Assembly (NCBI GenBank): GCA_003158835.1
Contig: PMLI01000203.1
Location: 1 to 9,036, forward strand
DNA: 9,036 nucleotides
DNA from: Acidimicrobiaceae bacterium
GTDB lineage: Bacteria > Actinomycetota > Acidimicrobiia > Acidimicrobiales > Palsa-688
Reading direction: 5' to 3'
A model generated the notes under the pieces. That model was not told the origin of the DNA and ran no database searches. It was given only the letters and a program-made list of their open reading frames with translations. A program made the translations under genes and the position numbers. Of the stretch, positions 6,055-9,036 are shown one piece after another (positions within the stretch are counted from its first letter, which is position 1; every line of letters begins with the position of its first letter).

Positions 6055-7487
6055 TACAGGGCGGCGGGGAGCAGGGTCTCGCCGACCAGGTAGCGATCGG
6101 CCGCGGCCGCCGCCGCCCGCCCTTCGGCTATGGCCCAGACGATGAGGCTGGCCCCCCGGGCGGCATCGCCGCAGGCGAACACGCCCGGGATGTTGGTGGC
6201 CCACCCGCCGTCGTGGGCGATCGTGCCCCCCTCGGCCATCTCCACGCCCAGCTTGTCGACCAGCTGGCGGTCGGGCCCTCGGAAGCCTATGGCCAGCAGG
6301 ACGAGGTCGCCCTCGAGCTCGAGCTCGCTGTCGGGGACGTCGCGGTACAGGCGTCGGGCCACCTCCTGGACGCGGTGGGCCTGCAGGCCCTTGACGCGCC
6401 CGTTCCCGTCGCTCAGCAAGGAGTCCGTCTGGACGGCGAAAACCCGGTGGCCGCCCTCCTCGTGCGCCAGCGAGCCCCGCAGCACCAGGGGCCACAGCGG
6501 CCACGGGGTGCTGTCGTGGCGCTCCTGGGGGGGCTGCTCGTGGATGTCGAACTGGTGGACCGAAGCCGCCCCCTGGCGGTGGGCGGTGCCCAGGCAGTCG
6601 GCCCCGGTGTCGCCGCCGCCGATGATTATCACCTTCTTGCCGGCGGCGTCGATGGGCGTCCGGGCCAGGAGCCCGGCCTGGACGCGGTTGGACGGGACCA
6701 GATAGTCCATGGCCAGGTGCACGCCGTCGAGGTGACGGCCGGCGATCTCGAGGTCCCGCTGCCACGGGGCGCCAATGGCCAGGACCACGGCGTGGTAGCC
6801 GGCCCGCAGGTCCTCGACGGAGAGGTCGACGCCGACGTCGACGCCGCACTCGAAGACCGTGCCCTCGGCCTGCATCTGCTCGACCCGGCGGTCCAGGAGC
6901 GCCTTGTCCATCTTGAAGTCCGGTATCCCGAAGCGGATAAGGCCGCCCGGCCGGTCGTCGCGTTCGTAGACGACGACCTGGTGGCCGGCCCTGGTCAACT
7001 GCTGGGCGGCGGCCATCCCGGCCGGCCCCGAGCCCACCACGGCCACGTTCTTGGCCGTGTGCACGCTGGGGCGCAGGGGCGTGACCCAGCCATGGGCCCA
7101 GGCGTGATCGACGATCTCCTTCTCGATCTGCTTTATGGTGACGGGCTGGTCGTTTATGGAGAGCACGCAGGCGCTCTCGCACGGGGCCGGGCACATCCGG
7201 CCCGTGAACTCGGGAAAATTGTTGGTGGCGTGCAGGCGCTCGATGGCGTCCCGCCAGCGGTCCCGGTACACGAGGTCGTTCCAGTCCGGGACCAGGTTCC
7301 CGAGCGGGCAGCCGGAGAGGCTGTTACAAAACGGGATGGCGCAGTCCATGCAGCGCGACGCCTGGGCGGCCAGGTGCTCCGGGCCCATGGGCTCGTACAT
7401 CTCGCCCCAGTCCCGGACCCGCAGGTGCACGGGACGGTGCTCGGGGTCCTGGCGCTTGAACTTCAAAAAGCCGTCCGGGTCAGCCAC
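6054..7487 (-). CDS. gltD: Glutamate synthase (NADPH) small (beta) subunit
   Basis: GltD takes electrons from NADPH through FAD and passes them via [4Fe-4S] clusters to the large subunit GltB for glutamate formation from 2-oxoglutarate and glutamine. The 477-residue length is typical. N-terminal cluster cysteines are present: Cys46, Cys49, Cys54 and Cys60 (CMDCAIPFC, GCPLGN), then Cys99, Cys103 and Cys107 (CPAPCESAC). The FAD motif GSGPAG is at 152-157, followed by DRPGGLIRFGIPDFKMDK. The NADPH motif GGGDTG is at 290-295. The C-terminal flavin motif is NIPGVFACGDAARGASLIVWAIAEGR. The start is GTG 7487, because the residues before it do not match the family and are read from the gltB C-terminus in another frame. 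It overlaps the gltB stop by 8 nt, which implies translational coupling. Confidence 0.97.
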   Translation of the reverse strand: MADPDGFLKFKRQDPEHRPVHLRVRDWGEMYEPMGPEHLAAQASRCMDCAIPFCNSLSGCPLGNLVPDWNDLVYRDRWRDAIERLHATNNFPEFTGRMCPAPCESACVLSINDQPVTIKQIEKEIVDHAWAHGWVTPLRPSVHTAKNVAVVGSGPAGMAAAQQLTRAGHQVVVYERDDRPGGLIRFGIPDFKMDKALLDRRVEQMQAEGTVFECGVDVGVDLSVEDLRAGYHAVVLAIGAPWQRDLEIAGRHLDGVHLAMDYLVPSNRVQAGLLARTPIDAAGKKVIIIGGGDTGADCLGTAHRQGAASVHQFDIHEQPPQERHDSTPWPLWPLVLRGSLAHEEGGHRVFAVQTDSLLSDGNGRVKGLQAHRVQEVARRLYRDVPDSELELEGDLVLLAIGFRGPDRQLVDKLGVEMAEGGTIAHDGGWATNIPGVFACGDAARGASLIVWAIAEGRAAAAAADRYLVGETLLPAAL

Positions 7488-9036
7488 GTGCCGTTGCCAT
7501 CTCCGTCGTGGCGCCCGTCCCGGGTGGGGCCGTTGTGGCCGCCGGGGCCCGGGCGGACTCGAGCGCCCGGCGGTAATCGCTGGGCACCACCTTGACGAAC
7601 GAGGCCAGGTAGCCGCTGGTGGCGGCCAGCAACCGGCCCGCCACCTCCGAGCCCGTCTCGGCCCCATAGCGGCCCAGGACACCGGCCAACCAGGCGGCGT
7701 CGCCGTCGTCCAGGGGGCCCAGTTCGACCATCCCGTGGTTGACGCGGGAGGAAAAGCGGCCGTGAGGGTCGTACACGTAGGCAAAACCTCCCGACATGCC
7801 GGCCGCGAAGTTGCGCCCCGTGGGCCCGAGCACCACGACCCGGCCTCCGGTCATGTACTCGCAACCGTGGTCGCCCACGCCTTCCACCACGGCCACGGCA
7901 CCCGAATTGCGCACGCAGAAGCGTTCGCCGACCACGCCCCGTATGAAGATCTCCCCGCTGGTGGCGCCGTAACCGATCACGTTCCCGGCAATTATGTTGG
8001 CCTCGGCCACGAAGCCGTCGGGCCCGTCGGGCGCGGGCCGCAGGATGATGCGGCCCCCGGACAGCCCCTTGCCGAGATAGTCGTTGGCGTCACCGAACAG
8101 GCGCAGGGTCACCCCCGGAGGCAGAAAGGCCCCGAAACTCTGCCCGGCCGAACCGGTGAGCTCGATCTCGATCGTGCCCGGGGGCAGGCCCGCTTCCCCG
8201 TAACGGCGGGTCACCTCGGAACCGAGCATGGTGCCCACGGCCCGGTTGGAGTTGGCGACGCGCCACGAGCCCCGCACGGTGCTGCCGTCGTCCAGCGCGG
8301 CCCGGCAGGCCTCGATCAACTTGTGGTCCAGAGTGTTGCCCAACCGGTGGTCCTGCTTGTGCACGCACGTCAGCGGCACACCCGAGGGAGGCGGGACAAG
8401 GATGCGGGAAAGGTCGACACTGGCGGCTTTGGGGTGATCGAGGGGGACCACGGCCGCCAGCACCTCGGTGTGGCCGATGGCCTCCTCCATTGTCCTGAAG
8501 CCCATCCCGGCCAGCCACTCCCTCACCTCTTCGGCCACGAACTCGAAGAAATTGACCACGAGCTCGGGCGTACCGCTGAACCGCTTGCGCAGCTCGGGGT
8601 TCTGGGTGGCCACGCCCACGGGGCAGGTGTCGAGGTGGCAGACGCGCATCATTATGCAGCCCTCGACGACGAGGGGCGCGGTCGAGAACCCGTACTCCTC
8701 CGCCCCCAGCAGGGCCGCCACCACGACGTCCCGGCCCGTCTTCATGGACCCGTCGGCCTGCAGGACGACCCGGTCCCGCAGCCCGTTGCGCAACAGCGTC
8801 TGCTGCGTCTCAGCCAGACCGAGTTCCCAAGGCCCGCCGGCGTGCTTGGTCGAGCTCATGGGCGAGGCCCCCGTGCCGCCGTCGTGACCGGAGATGAGCA
8901 CGACGTCGGCGTGGGCTTTGGCCACCCCGGCGGCGACGGTGCCGACCCCGGTCTCCGCCACCAGTTTCACGTTGATGCGGGCACGGGGATTGGCGTTTTT
9001 CAAGTCGTAGATCAGCTGGGCCAGATCCTCGATCGA
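7480..9036 (-). CDS. gltB: Glutamate synthase large (alpha) subunit, C-terminal third only
   Basis: GltB transfers the amide nitrogen of glutamine to 2-oxoglutarate. The frame is open through the right edge, giving 518 residues of a protein normally about 1,500 long; the glutaminase and central domains lie outside. Visible parts are the end of the FMN synthase domain (KLVAETGVGTVAAGVAKAHA, SGHDGGTGASPMSSTKHAGG), the 3Fe-4S cluster loop CIMMRVCHLDTCPVGVATQ (visible residues Cys127, Cys133 and Cys138), and the C-terminal Gly-rich beta-helix domain (GSAGQSFGAFLPPGV, LGKGLSGGRIILRP, GATSGEIFIRG, MSGGFAYVYD). The last 25 or so residues are Ala/Thr/Pro-rich and specific to this lineage. TGA at 7482-7480 lies inside the gltD start region. 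No residue of the visible catalytic core seems to be missing. Confidence 0.97.
   Translation of the reverse strand, partial: SIEDLAQLIYDLKNANPRARINVKLVAETGVGTVAAGVAKAHADVVLISGHDGGTGASPMSSTKHAGGPWELGLAETQQTLLRNGLRDRVVLQADGSMKTGRDVVVAALLGAEEYGFSTAPLVVEGCIMMRVCHLDTCPVGVATQNPELRKRFSGTPELVVNFFEFVAEEVREWLAGMGFRTMEEAIGHTEVLAAVVPLDHPKAASVDLSRILVPPPSGVPLTCVHKQDHRLGNTLDHKLIEACRAALDDGSTVRGSWRVANSNRAVGTMLGSEVTRRYGEAGLPPGTIEIELTGSAGQSFGAFLPPGVTLRLFGDANDYLGKGLSGGRIILRPAPDGPDGFVAEANIIAGNVIGYGATSGEIFIRGVVGERFCVRNSGAVAVVEGVGDHGCEYMTGGRVVVLGPTGRNFAAGMSGGFAYVYDPHGRFSSRVNHGMVELGPLDDGDAAWLAGVLGRYGAETGSEVAGRLLAATSGYLASFVKVVPSDYRRALESARAPAATTAPPGTGATTEMATARG

Noticed and set aside
6213..7595. Long plus-strand frame of 460 codons opposite gltD
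   Set aside because: Mirror frame of gltD. No family motif or ribosome site supports it.
1..9036. Mobile elements, CRISPR arrays, tRNA or rRNA genes, defence or biosynthetic cassettes
   Set aside because: I looked for transposase or integrase motifs, terminal repeats, regularly spaced repeats and RNA-gene signatures and saw none. All sizeable coding capacity is explained by housekeeping genes.

Overview
This window is a stretch of high-GC bacterial chromosome in which every gene I can support lies on the minus strand, so transcription runs from the right edge to the left. The likely source is an actinomycete (Actinomycetota). The grounds are the strongly GC-biased third codon positions, GTG starts, and the order ribF, rpsO, pnp, M16 zinc peptidase, dapB, whose second half matches that of Mycobacterium and Streptomyces. 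A deep branch such as Acidimicrobiia is possible, but that is a guess.

Layout in transcription order: the C-terminal third of gltB (9036-7480, cut by the window edge) overlaps gltD by 8 nt (7487-6054). Together they encode the NADPH-dependent glutamate synthase. After 44 nt comes ribF (6009-5014), the bifunctional riboflavin kinase/FAD synthetase. A 188-nt gap holds a G-tract cluster able to form a G-quadruplex in the mRNA and a weak promoter candidate, followed by rpsO (4825-4568, ribosomal protein S15). A 202-nt gap rich in inverted repeats separates rpsO from pnp (4365-1930, polynucleotide phosphorylase). Fifteen nt after pnp starts an M16 zinc-protease gene (1914-589) interrupted by one in-frame TAA at 963-961. 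Nineteen nt after it, dapB (dihydrodipicolinate reductase) starts at 569 and runs off the left edge.

Functionally this is housekeeping: nitrogen assimilation (GltBD), flavin cofactor synthesis (RibF; GltB needs FMN and GltD needs FAD), ribosome assembly and RNA turnover (S15, PNPase), protein processing (M16 peptidase), and lysine/diaminopimelate synthesis (DapB). I see no mobile element, CRISPR array, tRNA, rRNA or defence cassette. I also see no clearly new biological system.

The points most worth checking are the nonsense codon in an otherwise intact M16 gene, the G-quadruplex motif after ribF, the hairpins upstream of pnp, the conserved-looking patch inside the disordered PNPase tail, and the presence of gltBD where truB often precedes ribF.
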